From Thermoflavifilum aggregans (GTDB taxonomy: Bacteria; Bacteroidota; Bacteroidia; Chitinophagales; Chitinophagaceae): 64,000 nucleotides of DNA. The translations under genes and the position numbers were made by a program. A model generated the notes under the pieces. The model worked only from the letters and a program-made list of their open reading frames with translations. It did not search any database and had not been told where the DNA came from. Positions 17,882 through 26,258 of the stretch are shown here, one piece after another. Location of the stretch: assembly GCF_002797735.1 (NCBI RefSeq), contig NZ_PGFG01000001.1:806001-870000 (forward strand). The letters are read 5' to 3'. Each line of letters starts with the position of its first letter. Within the stretch, counting starts at the first letter, position 1.

Positions 17882-18751
17882 ATGCTGGTAGCAAAAGCTG
17901 GGACAAGTCGTGCGCGGCCTTCGTATCTGATGTCAATCATAGGTGTAGCGCTGGTATTGTTTTTTCTGGGCATTGTGGGGCTGTTGTTCATCAATACGCG
18001 GCAACTCACCAGCTATTTCAAGGAAAACATTGAAGTGCAGGTAATTCTTCGTGATGATGTGCAGGAAGCAACGGCACAGGCGTTGAAAGATAGTCTTGCG
18101 CAATTGCCTTTTGTGAAGAGCATTGAATATGTCAGCAAAGATGAAGCATACCGGCGTTATGTGCAGGAAACGCACGACTCTGCACAGGCTCTGCTGGGGT
18201 ATAATCCGCTTTATGCCAGTATTAATTTCAAGGCACGTGCTGCTTATGTAAATGCGGACAGTCTGCAGCAAATTTCCCGTCAGTTGCAGCAACGACCCGA
18301 GGTAAGGGAAGTATTTTATCAGCAGGGGCTGGTGGATCAGCTGAATGAAAATATGCGGCGTATCGGGATGGTTTTTCTGGCCCTCAGTATTCTGTTGGCT
18401 TTGGTAGTGATTGTGTTGATTGATAATACCATTCGCCTAGCTATGTTCAGCAACCGATTTCTAATCAAGACCATGCAAATGGTAGGCGCCACGCGATGGT
18501 TTATTGCCAAACCGTTTGATAAAAAAAGCATCTGGAATGGTTTCATAAGCGCTGTGCTGGCTATTTTGGGTATTTGCATCGTGATATATGCAGCCGAACA
18601 AATTTTGCCTGAACTTCGGGCATTGCAGAATAATCTGCAGCTGGCCATATTGTTTGCAGGCCTGATTGCTGTGGGTATTCTGATTTCCCTGATCAGCACC
18701 CATCGGGCTGTCATGAAATACCTGCGCACCCGAGTGGATGATTTGTATTAA
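17882..18751 (+). CDS. ftsX: cell division protein FtsX
   Basis: A 289-residue permease-like protein of the FtsEX complex, which couples divisome ATPase activity to periplasmic murein hydrolysis. A first membrane helix spans about residues 18-37, a roughly 125-residue extracytoplasmic domain follows (starting NIEVQVILRDDV), then three C-terminal helices, the FtsX topology. The partner ATPase gene ftsE is not in the window; in Bacteroidota it is commonly unlinked. It begins a rightward cluster with the DUF3098 gene and uppP. Confidence 0.92.
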   Translation: MLVAKAGTSRARPSYLMSIIGVALVLFFLGIVGLLFINTRQLTSYFKENIEVQVILRDDVQEATAQALKDSLAQLPFVKSIEYVSKDEAYRRYVQETHDSAQALLGYNPLYASINFKARAAYVNADSLQQISRQLQQRPEVREVFYQQGLVDQLNENMRRIGMVFLALSILLALVVIVLIDNTIRLAMFSNRFLIKTMQMVGATRWFIAKPFDKKSIWNGFISAVLAILGICIVIYAAEQILPELRALQNNLQLAILFAGLIAVGILISLISTHRAVMKYLRTRVDDLY

Positions 18752-18790
18752 CGGAATCTATTCTTATCTTGCATGCAAACCTCGTTTACT

Positions 18791-19108
18791 ATGGCTAAAC
18801 AGCCCGTTTCTCACAAGACTACCCAGAAAAATCTTCGTAATCAGCGACCTTTTTTATTCGATAAAACCAATTACATAATCATGCTAACAGGCCTCGCCAT
18901 CTTTATCATTGGTTTATTGCTGATGGTAGGCGGCGGGAGCAAGGATCCGAATCAATTTCATCCTGAAGAGATTTATAGTTTCCGTCGGATAACGTTGGCT
19001 CCGATAGTGGTGATCCTGGGATTGGTAATTGAAGTGTTTGCCATCATGAAGAAGCCCGCACATAAACCATCTGCTGACTCACCACAAACTTCCACTTCAT
19101 CTCGCTGA
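18791..19108 (+). CDS. DUF3098 membrane protein
   Basis: A small protein, 105 residues from ATG 18791, with two membrane helices around a short loop (GGGSKDPNQFHPEEIYSFRR) and a short Ser/Thr-rich C-terminal tail. It matches DUF3098, a Bacteroidota family of unknown function usually found beside ftsX and uppP. An upstream in-frame ATG at 18773 sits directly on a promoter-like TTATCTTGC and is less likely. The location suggests an envelope or division role. Confidence 0.85.
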   Translation: MAKQPVSHKTTQKNLRNQRPFLFDKTNYIIMLTGLAIFIIGLLLMVGGGSKDPNQFHPEEIYSFRRITLAPIVVILGLVIEVFAIMKKPAHKPSADSPQTSTSSR

Positions 19109-19128
19109 TATTACTTTGATATTACTTT
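19107..19128 (+). repeat. tandem 11-bp repeat forming two -7-like elements before uppP
   Basis: The unit GATATTACTTT occurs twice head to tail, each copy followed by G, giving two TTACTTTG sequences (one base off TAnnTTTG). The second ends two bases before the uppP ATG. The repeat could be a duplicated promoter element, with the proximal copy so close that transcription from it would begin inside the gene. Confidence 0.8.
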
Positions 19129-19130
19129 GC

Positions 19131-19928
19131 ATGAATCTCTGGCAGGCCATTGTATTAGGCATTATTGAAGGAATCACGGAATTTTTGCCGGTATCATCCA
19201 CCGGTCACATGATTATTGCGAGTTCGTGGATGGGTATTGACGCGCAGGACTTTACCAAACTGTTTGAGGTTGTCATTCAGCTGGGGGCCATTCTTTCAGT
19301 GGTAGTGTTGTATTGGCGAAAGTTTTTTGATCGCGGACGACTGGCCTTTTACAAGAAAATTATCCTGGGTACAGTACCAGCATTGATTATTGGTTATTTG
19401 CTTGCCAATGAAATTGATCAGTTGCTTGATAGTCCGCTTACGGTGGGCATTATGCTGTTGCTCGGAGGCGTGATATTTATTTGGGTAGATCAATGGTTTA
19501 AAGCCCCGGAAGTGCTGGATGAAGAGAAGATGACGGTGTGGCAGGCAATTCGCATTGGTTTCTGGCAATGCCTGGCTATGATACCGGGTGTAAGCCGCAG
19601 TGCTGCAGCCATTATTGGTGGTCTTCAGCAAAAGCTGAGCAGGGAACTGGCGGCTGAATTTTCTTTTTTTCTGGCTGTACCCACCATGGCTGCTGCCACA
19701 GGATATAAACTGCTGCAGGCATTCAGGCATCAACCCCAATTAATTACTGAAAAACATTATCTCCTGTTGTTGTTGGTGGGCTGCTGTGTGGCTTTTCTAG
19801 TGGCTATGCTGGCTATTCGTTCATTTATCCGATATCTGCAGCATCATGGTTTTCGCGCGTTTGGCTATTACCGTATCCTGGTAGGCATATTGGTGTTGGT
19901 GCTGGTGTGGAAAGGTATTCTGAAATAA
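19131..19928 (+). CDS. uppP: undecaprenyl-diphosphatase UppP/BacA
   Basis: A 265-residue integral membrane enzyme that dephosphorylates undecaprenyl diphosphate to recycle the lipid carrier for peptidoglycan and polysaccharide synthesis. The two family motifs are EGITEFLPVSSTGH near the N terminus and PGVSRSAAAIIGG in the middle, both contributing to the active site. About eight membrane helices. ATG 19131 begins the usual NLWQAIVLGIIEG; five extra in-frame residues from 19116 lie in the promoter repeat. It is convergent with ald, four bases apart. Confidence 0.96.
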   Translation: MNLWQAIVLGIIEGITEFLPVSSTGHMIIASSWMGIDAQDFTKLFEVVIQLGAILSVVVLYWRKFFDRGRLAFYKKIILGTVPALIIGYLLANEIDQLLDSPLTVGIMLLLGGVIFIWVDQWFKAPEVLDEEKMTVWQAIRIGFWQCLAMIPGVSRSAAAIIGGLQQKLSRELAAEFSFFLAVPTMAAATGYKLLQAFRHQPQLITEKHYLLLLLVGCCVAFLVAMLAIRSFIRYLQHHGFRAFGYYRILVGILVLVLVWKGILK

Positions 19929-19932
19929 TCAA

Positions 19933-21153
19933 TCATCCTTTAACAGCAAGCAACAATTCCAGATCTGTATATTTTAACTTAAACCGTTCACTCAGGTGAA
20001 AATTGGTGAGCGCGCCCTTGTACACATAAATGCCATTTCGCACGCCGCGCTTGATCCATACTAGATTATCAAAACCGCCCTCATCGGCAGCACTGAGCAG
20101 TAAAGGCATAATCACGTTGCTGATAGCCTGAGAGGCCGTGCGGGAAAAAGCAGAAGGGATATTGGGTACGCAATAATGGATTACATCATATTTTTTGAAC
20201 ACTGGATTTTCCAAAGACGTCACTTCGGATGTTTCAAAGCAGCCACCCCGATCGATACTTACATCTACAATCACCGAGCCGGCCTTCATGTTTTTTACCA
20301 TTTCTTCCGTGACCACGATAGGCGTACGTCCGCTCTGCGAAGAAAGTGCACCTACTGCTACATCGGCAGTTTTTAGTTGTTCAGACAGGGTTTTGGGCTC
20401 AATCACTGAAGTATATACACGCATCCCAATATTGGTTTGCAATCTTTTGAGTTTGTAAATATTGTTGTCGAAAACCTTTACAGATGCACCCAGAGCGAGG
20501 GCGGTGCGGGCTGCATATTCGGCCACCACACCGGCACCTATGATCACCACTTCGGTAGAGGGCACACCGGAAATACCCCCCAGCAACACGCCCTTCCCCT
20601 TTTGCGTATTGCCTAGATAATGGGCTGCAATCAGCATAACGGCGCTGCCGGCTATTTCACTCATGGAGCGCACAATGGGGAATGTACCGGCATCGTCTTT
20701 CAGATTTTCAAAGCTCAATGCGGTGATGCGTTTCTGCATCATTTTTTGCAGATGTTCGGCTTTCAGCATGGGCAGATGGATGGGCGAAATCACAATCTGC
20801 CCGGGATGCAGCAATTCCAGCTCTTCTTCACTCAGGGGAGCCGATTTTACAATGATACCGGCCTGGTAAACATCTTTTTTATTGTACAATATTTCGGCAC
20901 CAGCTTCTGCATAATCGGTGTCATAGAAATGTGAACGCTCACCGGCTGCATGCTCCACCACTACCCGATGTCCGTTGTTTACCAGCACAGCCACAGCATC
21001 GGGTACCAGGCTGATGCGGTTTTCAAAAAAAGCATCTTCACGGGGAATACCAATATGCAACTGGGCTGTATTGTATTTTACAGCAAGAACTTCTTCTTGT
21101 GGTGTAATACCAGGAAAAGCATGCCCTCCATGTGAAACTGTGCGTGATTCCAT
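19933..21153 (-). CDS. ald: alanine dehydrogenase
   Basis: A 406-residue enzyme of the alanine dehydrogenase / transhydrogenase-alpha family, which interconverts L-alanine and pyruvate with NADH and ammonia. The N-terminal domain has HIGIPREDAFFENRISLVPD and the pyruvate-binding lysine region VKSAPLS; the Rossmann motif is VVIIGAGVVAEYAA. It is longer than Bacillus Ald by about 35 residues, mostly at the N terminus. The nearest promoter is a TATCTTTG element 15 bases beyond the tsaE stop, so it probably has its own transcript. A 7-bp hairpin (21182-21201) lies in the leader. Confidence 0.9.
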   Translation of the reverse strand: MESRTVSHGGHAFPGITPQEEVLAVKYNTAQLHIGIPREDAFFENRISLVPDAVAVLVNNGHRVVVEHAAGERSHFYDTDYAEAGAEILYNKKDVYQAGIIVKSAPLSEEELELLHPGQIVISPIHLPMLKAEHLQKMMQKRITALSFENLKDDAGTFPIVRSMSEIAGSAVMLIAAHYLGNTQKGKGVLLGGISGVPSTEVVIIGAGVVAEYAARTALALGASVKVFDNNIYKLKRLQTNIGMRVYTSVIEPKTLSEQLKTADVAVGALSSQSGRTPIVVTEEMVKNMKAGSVIVDVSIDRGGCFETSEVTSLENPVFKKYDVIHYCVPNIPSAFSRTASQAISNVIMPLLLSAADEGGFDNLVWIKRGVRNGIYVYKGALTNFHLSERFKLKYTDLELLLAVKG

Positions 21154-21218
21154 GTTTTTATTCAATCATCCAAATAAATGACGCTTCCTTGCAGGGAAGC
21201 GGGTTACCGGTTATTTTC

Positions 21219-21226
21219 CAAAGATA
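21219..21226 (-). promoter_or_regulatory. -7 promoter element (TATCTTTG) before ald
   Basis: An exact TAnnTTTG match on the minus strand between tsaE and ald, 65 bases before the ald ATG at 21153. Confidence 0.5.
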
Positions 21227-21233
21227 AGAAAAC

Positions 21234-21668
21234 CTATGGTGCGGGTGTTATCCGCAGCCTTCTTTTTTTCTCTGCAAGTATGTCAATATACACATGAATG
21301 GTATCGTCCGGCAGCAGGGAGGTTATCAGTTCGGGCCATTCAATAAGGCATATACCGGGTGCATCCAGACAATCTTCCACGCCGGCCCGAATGGCTTCGT
21401 CCACACTGCGCAGGCGGTAAAGGTCAATATGATAAATCGTGTGCACCTGTTGGGCATCGTCCATAAAAGTATATTCATTGATAAGTGAAAATGTTGGACT
21501 GCTTACATTTTCCCGTACATGTTTCTGCCGGCACATAGTCTGAATGAGGGTTGTTTTCCCGGATCCCATTTCACCATGAAAAGCCATCACATGCCCATGC
21601 TGCAGTTTTTCCCAACAAATAGTAGCAGCCTGTTCTATTTGCTCAAGTGAATATTCGAATTGCTCCAT
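21234..21668 (-). CDS. tsaE: tRNA threonylcarbamoyladenosine synthesis ATPase TsaE
   Basis: TsaE is the ATPase that helps TsaB-TsaD make the universal t6A37 tRNA modification. The 144-residue protein has Walker A GEMGSGKT at 32-39, the SSPTFSLINEY motif and the acidic DLYRL and IEWPE segments typical of the family. The first good ATG is 21668; a TTG two codons earlier exists. It lies upstream of ald in the same direction and divergent from copA, 89 bases between starts. Confidence 0.95.
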   Translation of the reverse strand: MEQFEYSLEQIEQAATICWEKLQHGHVMAFHGEMGSGKTTLIQTMCRQKHVRENVSSPTFSLINEYTFMDDAQQVHTIYHIDLYRLRSVDEAIRAGVEDCLDAPGICLIEWPELITSLLPDDTIHVYIDILAEKKRRLRITPAP

Positions 21669-21704
21669 ATGCAAATTTTACAACCCAATCTGCAAAGATG
21701 ATAA

Positions 21705-21734
21705 TTGTCAGCCTTTTGCGGCAACCTAATTTTG
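21705..21734 (+). promoter_or_regulatory. promoter before copA (TTG-N19-TAATTTTG)
   Basis: TTG at 21705-21707 and TAATTTTG at 21727-21734 are 19 bases apart, matching Bacteroidota -33/-7 spacing. The element ends 23 bases before the copA ATG. No copper-regulator operator is recognisable. Confidence 0.6.
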
Positions 21735-21757
21735 TACAAGCCGAAATACATACTGAT

Positions 21758-23893
21758 ATGAAAACCGTAAAATGCAAAGTGGAAGGCATGTCGTGCAGCG
21801 GATGTGTAAACAACATTACGCGGTATCTGGAAAAGTCGGGCATGAAGCAGGTGTCGGTGAGCCTGGCTACTGGTGATGTGCAGTTTGAAGCCGATGAAGC
21901 TGCCGTTCTTGATCCTGTTTGGAATGGCATCGAACAAATGGGTTATCATGTGGTCAGGGAGGAAGAATCGGGAAGAAAACGATCCGGGAACATGCCTTTG
22001 CTGGTCAGGTGGATAGTCTGTTTATTGTTTACCCTGCCGCTGTTGCTGCACATGTGGGTGTCATGGGAGTGGTTGCATCTGGCGTGGGTACAGGCTTTGC
22101 TTGCCACGCCGGTCGTGGTTATCGGGTTATTGCATTTTGGTAAAAGTGCCTGGCATGCTGTGCGCAATGGGGCTGCCAACATGGATGTATTGATTACCAT
22201 GGGTGTGGTGGCGGGATATGTGTACAGCATGCTGGCCTGGTTGTTTCCCGGTTTGTTTGGTACAGCTCATCCTCCCGTATATTTTGAAGCTCCGGCGGCT
22301 ATTATAAGCTTTGTGCTGTTGGGCAACTGGCTGGAACAAAAGGCTGTCAGGCGTACAGCCTCTGCTGTGGAAGAATTGTTGCGCCTGCAGGTGACGCAGG
22401 CTCATCGGGTAGATCCCGTTTCGGGCCGGATTGAAGACGTGGATAATCGCTTGCTGCAGGTGCAGGATGAGGTATTGATCCGGGAGGGTGAACAGGTTCC
22501 GGCCGATGGGGTAATTGTATGGGGAGAGGCCTGGGTGAATGAAGCTCTTTTTACAGGGGAAAGTGCGCCGGTGAAACGCCGACAGGGCGATCAGCTTATT
22601 GGGGGAACCATTTTGCAACAGGGCGCGGTACGCGCGCAGGTGCAGGCTGTGGGTCAGCAAACAGTACTGGGCAGGATGATTGCTCTCGTACAGCAGGCTC
22701 AGGCGCGTAAACCTTCTGTGCAACGCCTGGCAGATCGCATCAGTGCCGTGTTTGTGCCTGCTGTAGTTGCTATTGCTGTCCTGACGGTCATTGTAAGCAT
22801 GGGTATTTTTCATCTTCCTTTGTCAGCAGCCTTGTTACGGGCAATGGCAGTATTGGTCATTGCCTGTCCCTGTGCCATGGGATTGGCTACTCCGGCTGCC
22901 ATCATGGTAGGGCTGGGACGGGCTGGTAAGATGGGCATCCTGATCAAGGATCCTGAAGTCCTGGAAAAAATCCGCAAACTGCACACCATTGTATTCGATA
23001 AAACGGGGACCCTTACCGGGGGACAACCTGCCATAGCCCGCAGTGCATGTTTTCAGGTGTCGGAGCAAAGCTTTCGTGCCATAGTAGCGGCATTGGAACA
23101 GCATTCCACACATCCCGTTGCCCGGGCTGTGGAAAGGGAATGGGGGCGCTATGCTGCTTTTGAATTTGTTCGGGTAGAAGAAAAAAAGGGATGGGGAGTA
23201 GAAGGGGTCGATAGTCGGGGGAATATTTATCGGCTTGGCAATAGTCGGTGGTTTGCCCGGGATTTGGAGCTGCCGCTGGGACATCAGCTATACCTGGTAC
23301 GCAAGTCTGCAGCTGACAGCCAGGCTGAATTGCTCGGCTGGATAGACCTGGCCGATGAACTAAGGCCTGAAGCTGGAGAAGTGCTTGGTACATTGAAGCA
23401 ACAGGGATATCGTATCGTGATGTTGAGTGGCGATCGCCGGGAAGCCTGCGAAGCCGTGGCCAGAGAACTGGGAATAGAGGAAATATATGCTGAGCAAACG
23501 CCGGAGGGCAAGCAGCAGGTGCTGCATCGTTTGATGGAGCAAGGCGTGGTGGCTATGGTGGGCGATGGCATCAACGACGCTCCGGCACTTGCCCAGGCCG
23601 ACATCAGTATTGCAGTAGCCGAAGCTTCTACCATCACCATGCAATCGGCCAGTATGGTGTTGCTGGGCAACAGCCTTCAGCAGCTTCCTGTTGCCCTGCA
23701 ACTGGCTCGGCATACTTACCGCACCATTCAGGAAAACCTGCTCTGGGCACTGGCCTACAATCTGGTGGCTATACCAGCTGCTTCCCTGGGAGCTTTAAGC
23801 CCCGTGATTGCCGCCTTTTCGATGGGATTCAGCGACCTGGTACTGGTAATCAATTCGCTGAGGCTTTATACCCGGAAAATAAAACCTGCATAG
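21758..23893 (+). CDS. copA: copper-translocating P1B-type ATPase
   Basis: A 711-residue heavy-metal P-type ATPase that exports monovalent copper. One N-terminal HMA domain carries GMSCSGC (C13, C16). Downstream are the transduction motif TGES, the metal-transport motif CPC at 370-372, the phosphorylation site D414 in FDKTGTLT, an HP motif in EQHSTHPVARAVE, and the hinge GDGINDAPAL near 602. The CPC and HMA cysteines favour copper or silver. An upstream-extended frame from 21647 crosses the promoter. No copper chaperone or CueR gene is adjacent. Confidence 0.95.
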   Translation: MKTVKCKVEGMSCSGCVNNITRYLEKSGMKQVSVSLATGDVQFEADEAAVLDPVWNGIEQMGYHVVREEESGRKRSGNMPLLVRWIVCLLFTLPLLLHMWVSWEWLHLAWVQALLATPVVVIGLLHFGKSAWHAVRNGAANMDVLITMGVVAGYVYSMLAWLFPGLFGTAHPPVYFEAPAAIISFVLLGNWLEQKAVRRTASAVEELLRLQVTQAHRVDPVSGRIEDVDNRLLQVQDEVLIREGEQVPADGVIVWGEAWVNEALFTGESAPVKRRQGDQLIGGTILQQGAVRAQVQAVGQQTVLGRMIALVQQAQARKPSVQRLADRISAVFVPAVVAIAVLTVIVSMGIFHLPLSAALLRAMAVLVIACPCAMGLATPAAIMVGLGRAGKMGILIKDPEVLEKIRKLHTIVFDKTGTLTGGQPAIARSACFQVSEQSFRAIVAALEQHSTHPVARAVEREWGRYAAFEFVRVEEKKGWGVEGVDSRGNIYRLGNSRWFARDLELPLGHQLYLVRKSAADSQAELLGWIDLADELRPEAGEVLGTLKQQGYRIVMLSGDRREACEAVARELGIEEIYAEQTPEGKQQVLHRLMEQGVVAMVGDGINDAPALAQADISIAVAEASTITMQSASMVLLGNSLQQLPVALQLARHTYRTIQENLLWALAYNLVAIPAASLGALSPVIAAFSMGFSDLVLVINSLRLYTRKIKPA

Positions 23894-23932
23894 GATTAAA
23901 TGTCGGAAAATCTGCTTTCTTTTGGATGAGAT

Positions 23933-25888
23933 ATGGCGGATCTTGCCCTTTTTCGTCAGGAAGCATATCGGCTGCTAAGGCAGTACTGGGGATATGAAGA
24001 CTTTCGTCCTCGGCAGTTATCCATCATGGAGGCTGTGGTGGAGGGGAGAGACGTGATGGCCGTTCTGCCCACAGGAGGCGGTAAGTCCCTTTGCTACCAG
24101 CTTCCTGCCTTGTATCTGCCTGGTGGCGCCCTGATTATATCTCCCCTGATTGCCCTGATGAACGACCAGGTAGCATGGGCAAGAAAAAGAGGTATACCCG
24201 CTGTAGCTCTTCATTCGGGGATGGATCCTGCCATACTGGAGCAGGCGCTTGAACGCATGTCTGCAGGCATGTACAAGCTGGTATATGTATCTCCCGAACG
24301 CCTCCGCAGCACGCGTTTTCTGGAGGCACTGGCCGGTTGGAAATTTGGCTTTTTGGCCGTAGATGAAGCCCATTGTATTTCACAATGGGGGCATGAGTTC
24401 AGGCCGGCCTACCTGGAAATTGTGCATTTACGCCAGGCTTATCCCCAGATGCCTGTCATGGCTGTAACGGCCACAGCTACCCGTCAGGTACGGGAAGATA
24501 TCATCCGGCTGTTGGATTTGCATCATCCTTTTGAGGTAACAGGTTCTTTTTCCCGTGCCAATATTCATTATGCAGTAGTTCGAACGGAAGATAAGTTGCA
24601 TGCCCTGTTACAGATTGTAAAAACCATTCCCGGCAGCAAACTGGTGTATTGCCGGGATCGGAGAACCACCGTCCAGGTAGCACGGTGGCTCTCTGAGCAA
24701 GGGATTCCGGCCGCAGCCTACCATGCAGGGCTTACCTATGAGGAGCGGGAGCAGCGTCAGCAAGCCTGGCTCACCGGCAATACGGAAAATATGGTTTGCA
24801 CCAATGCCTTTGGGATGGGTATCCATAAGGATGACGTGCGGGTGGTCATACACTACCACATGCCGGAAAGCCTGGAGGCTTATTTCCAGGAAACAGGGAG
24901 GGCCGGCAGAGACGGCCTGCCGGCTCAGGCAACAGCGCTGGTAGGACTTCACGACCTGGATCAACTCCAAAAATGGGTGCTGAGCCGCTATCCCGATCTG
25001 GAAACGGTGCGTCAGGTATTTGCTTCGCTGATGAATTACCTACAAATACCAGCCGGTACGGGTGGAGGACGAGCTTTTGATTTTTACCTACCTGATTTCT
25101 GCCAGCGTTTCGGTTACAGGCCCATGGTGGTACAGGCCGTACTTCGCATACTGGAATGGGAGGGCTGGTTGTATCGCACCGATGCCGTTGTACATCCTTC
25201 GGTTGCAAGGTTTCAGATTTCCCGCAGTGATTTGTTGGAACTGCAACAGATCTATCCACTTGAGGCTTCAGTTGCAGAAATTTTGCTGCGGCTGTATCCG
25301 GGTATTGCCGACGTTCCGGTGGCTATTGATGAAGGCCAAATAGCCAGGCATGTGGGAGCTTCCCGCATGCAGGTGTCAGATGCGCTGATGCAGATGCATC
25401 AGATGGGATGGATCATGTACAGGGCATCGTATGAAAGTCCGCAGCTGATGTTGCTGGCAGACAGGCCGCCCGCAGCGGCATTATTTCTGAAAGCAGAACA
25501 CGTACATTTTCTGAAAGAAAGAGCTCTGGAACGACTCAGGCAGGTACGTCAATATCTAGATGCAACCTCATGCAGGATGCAGGTAGCTGCGGCTTATTTT
25601 GGCGAACAGGCCGATGATCCGTGCAGGCACTGCGATCTGTGCGAGCAACGCATGTCTGTCCATTCAGGCTCTGCCCGGCTGGAAGACATCATGATGCGCA
25701 TCCTTGAACTGCTGCGTAAACCCCGTACTTCCGATGAAATTTACCGCGCTTTGCCGGATATTGACAGGAAAAAGATCAGACAGGTTATCGATCATCTGTT
25801 GGCAGAGGCCTATATTGGCATGGATCCAGCAGGCCGCCTGTGGGTTTATAATTCTTCTTCCCGTTCCAACATGAGGATGGCCGACTGA
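23933..25888 (+). CDS. recQ: RecQ-family ATP-dependent DNA helicase
   Basis: A 651-residue superfamily 2 helicase. Walker A PTGGGKS is at 46-52, DEAH at 144-147 with the RecQ aromatic-rich loop HCISQWGHEFRP right after it, and motif VI is QETGRAGRDG. The zinc-binding region has clustered cysteines CRHCDLC preceded by a separate cysteine, followed by a winged-helix-like tail. There is no HRDC domain, so it is a short RecQ; Bacteroidota usually carry several RecQ paralogues. Its last 43 bases overlap the convergent GroES-like gene. Confidence 0.9.
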   Translation: MADLALFRQEAYRLLRQYWGYEDFRPRQLSIMEAVVEGRDVMAVLPTGGGKSLCYQLPALYLPGGALIISPLIALMNDQVAWARKRGIPAVALHSGMDPAILEQALERMSAGMYKLVYVSPERLRSTRFLEALAGWKFGFLAVDEAHCISQWGHEFRPAYLEIVHLRQAYPQMPVMAVTATATRQVREDIIRLLDLHHPFEVTGSFSRANIHYAVVRTEDKLHALLQIVKTIPGSKLVYCRDRRTTVQVARWLSEQGIPAAAYHAGLTYEEREQRQQAWLTGNTENMVCTNAFGMGIHKDDVRVVIHYHMPESLEAYFQETGRAGRDGLPAQATALVGLHDLDQLQKWVLSRYPDLETVRQVFASLMNYLQIPAGTGGGRAFDFYLPDFCQRFGYRPMVVQAVLRILEWEGWLYRTDAVVHPSVARFQISRSDLLELQQIYPLEASVAEILLRLYPGIADVPVAIDEGQIARHVGASRMQVSDALMQMHQMGWIMYRASYESPQLMLLADRPPAAALFLKAEHVHFLKERALERLRQVRQYLDATSCRMQVAAAYFGEQADDPCRHCDLCEQRMSVHSGSARLEDIMMRILELLRKPRTSDEIYRALPDIDRKKIRQVIDHLLAEAYIGMDPAGRLWVYNSSSRSNMRMAD

Positions 25889-26223
25889 GGCACGATAAAA
25901 TATTTTTCACCCTCATACATCACTTCCGTGGATGCACTGGCCAGGAATATAGCCAGGTCTCCTTCTTTGGCCTGCAGAGGGATATATTTCACCCGCTCTT
26001 CATCGGGTTTCCAGTCTTCGTCATCCACCGGAACAGGAATGGCATACCCGGGCCCTGTTTTAATCACATATCCCTGTTGTACCTTTTCCTTTTCCTGCAC
26101 ACCCGGAGGTAAGTACAGACCACTGGCTGTCATTTCACTGGGCTTCAAAGGCTTTATCAATACCCGGTCGCCCACCACAATCAGCTTTTTCAATTTATTA
26201 TCAGCGGTTAAATGAACAGACAT
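25846..26223 (-). CDS. GroES-like co-chaperone protein
   Basis: A 125-residue Cpn10-fold protein, longer than GroES (about 97). GDRVLIKPL at the start and the mobile-loop analogue TASGLYLPPG resemble GroES, but a charged insert DDEDWKPDEERVKY sits mid-protein and the tail is acidic. No groEL is nearby, so this is a solitary divergent paralogue rather than the main GroES; such genes occur in other Bacteroidota. ATG 26223 is used; an earlier TTG in frame would add 13 residues. Its 3' end overlaps the RecQ gene by 43 bases. Confidence 0.8.
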   Translation of the reverse strand: MSVHLTADNKLKKLIVVGDRVLIKPLKPSEMTASGLYLPPGVQEKEKVQQGYVIKTGPGYAIPVPVDDEDWKPDEERVKYIPLQAKEGDLAIFLASASTEVMYEGEKYFIVPQSAILMLEREEEL

Positions 26224-26258
26224 ATACAAATTTGGTGGTTTTGGATTTGCATTTACAT

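Noticed and set aside
25846-26223. Calling the gene groES outright
   Set aside because: Length, insert and lack of a groEL partner set it apart from the canonical co-chaperone; only family-level naming is supported.
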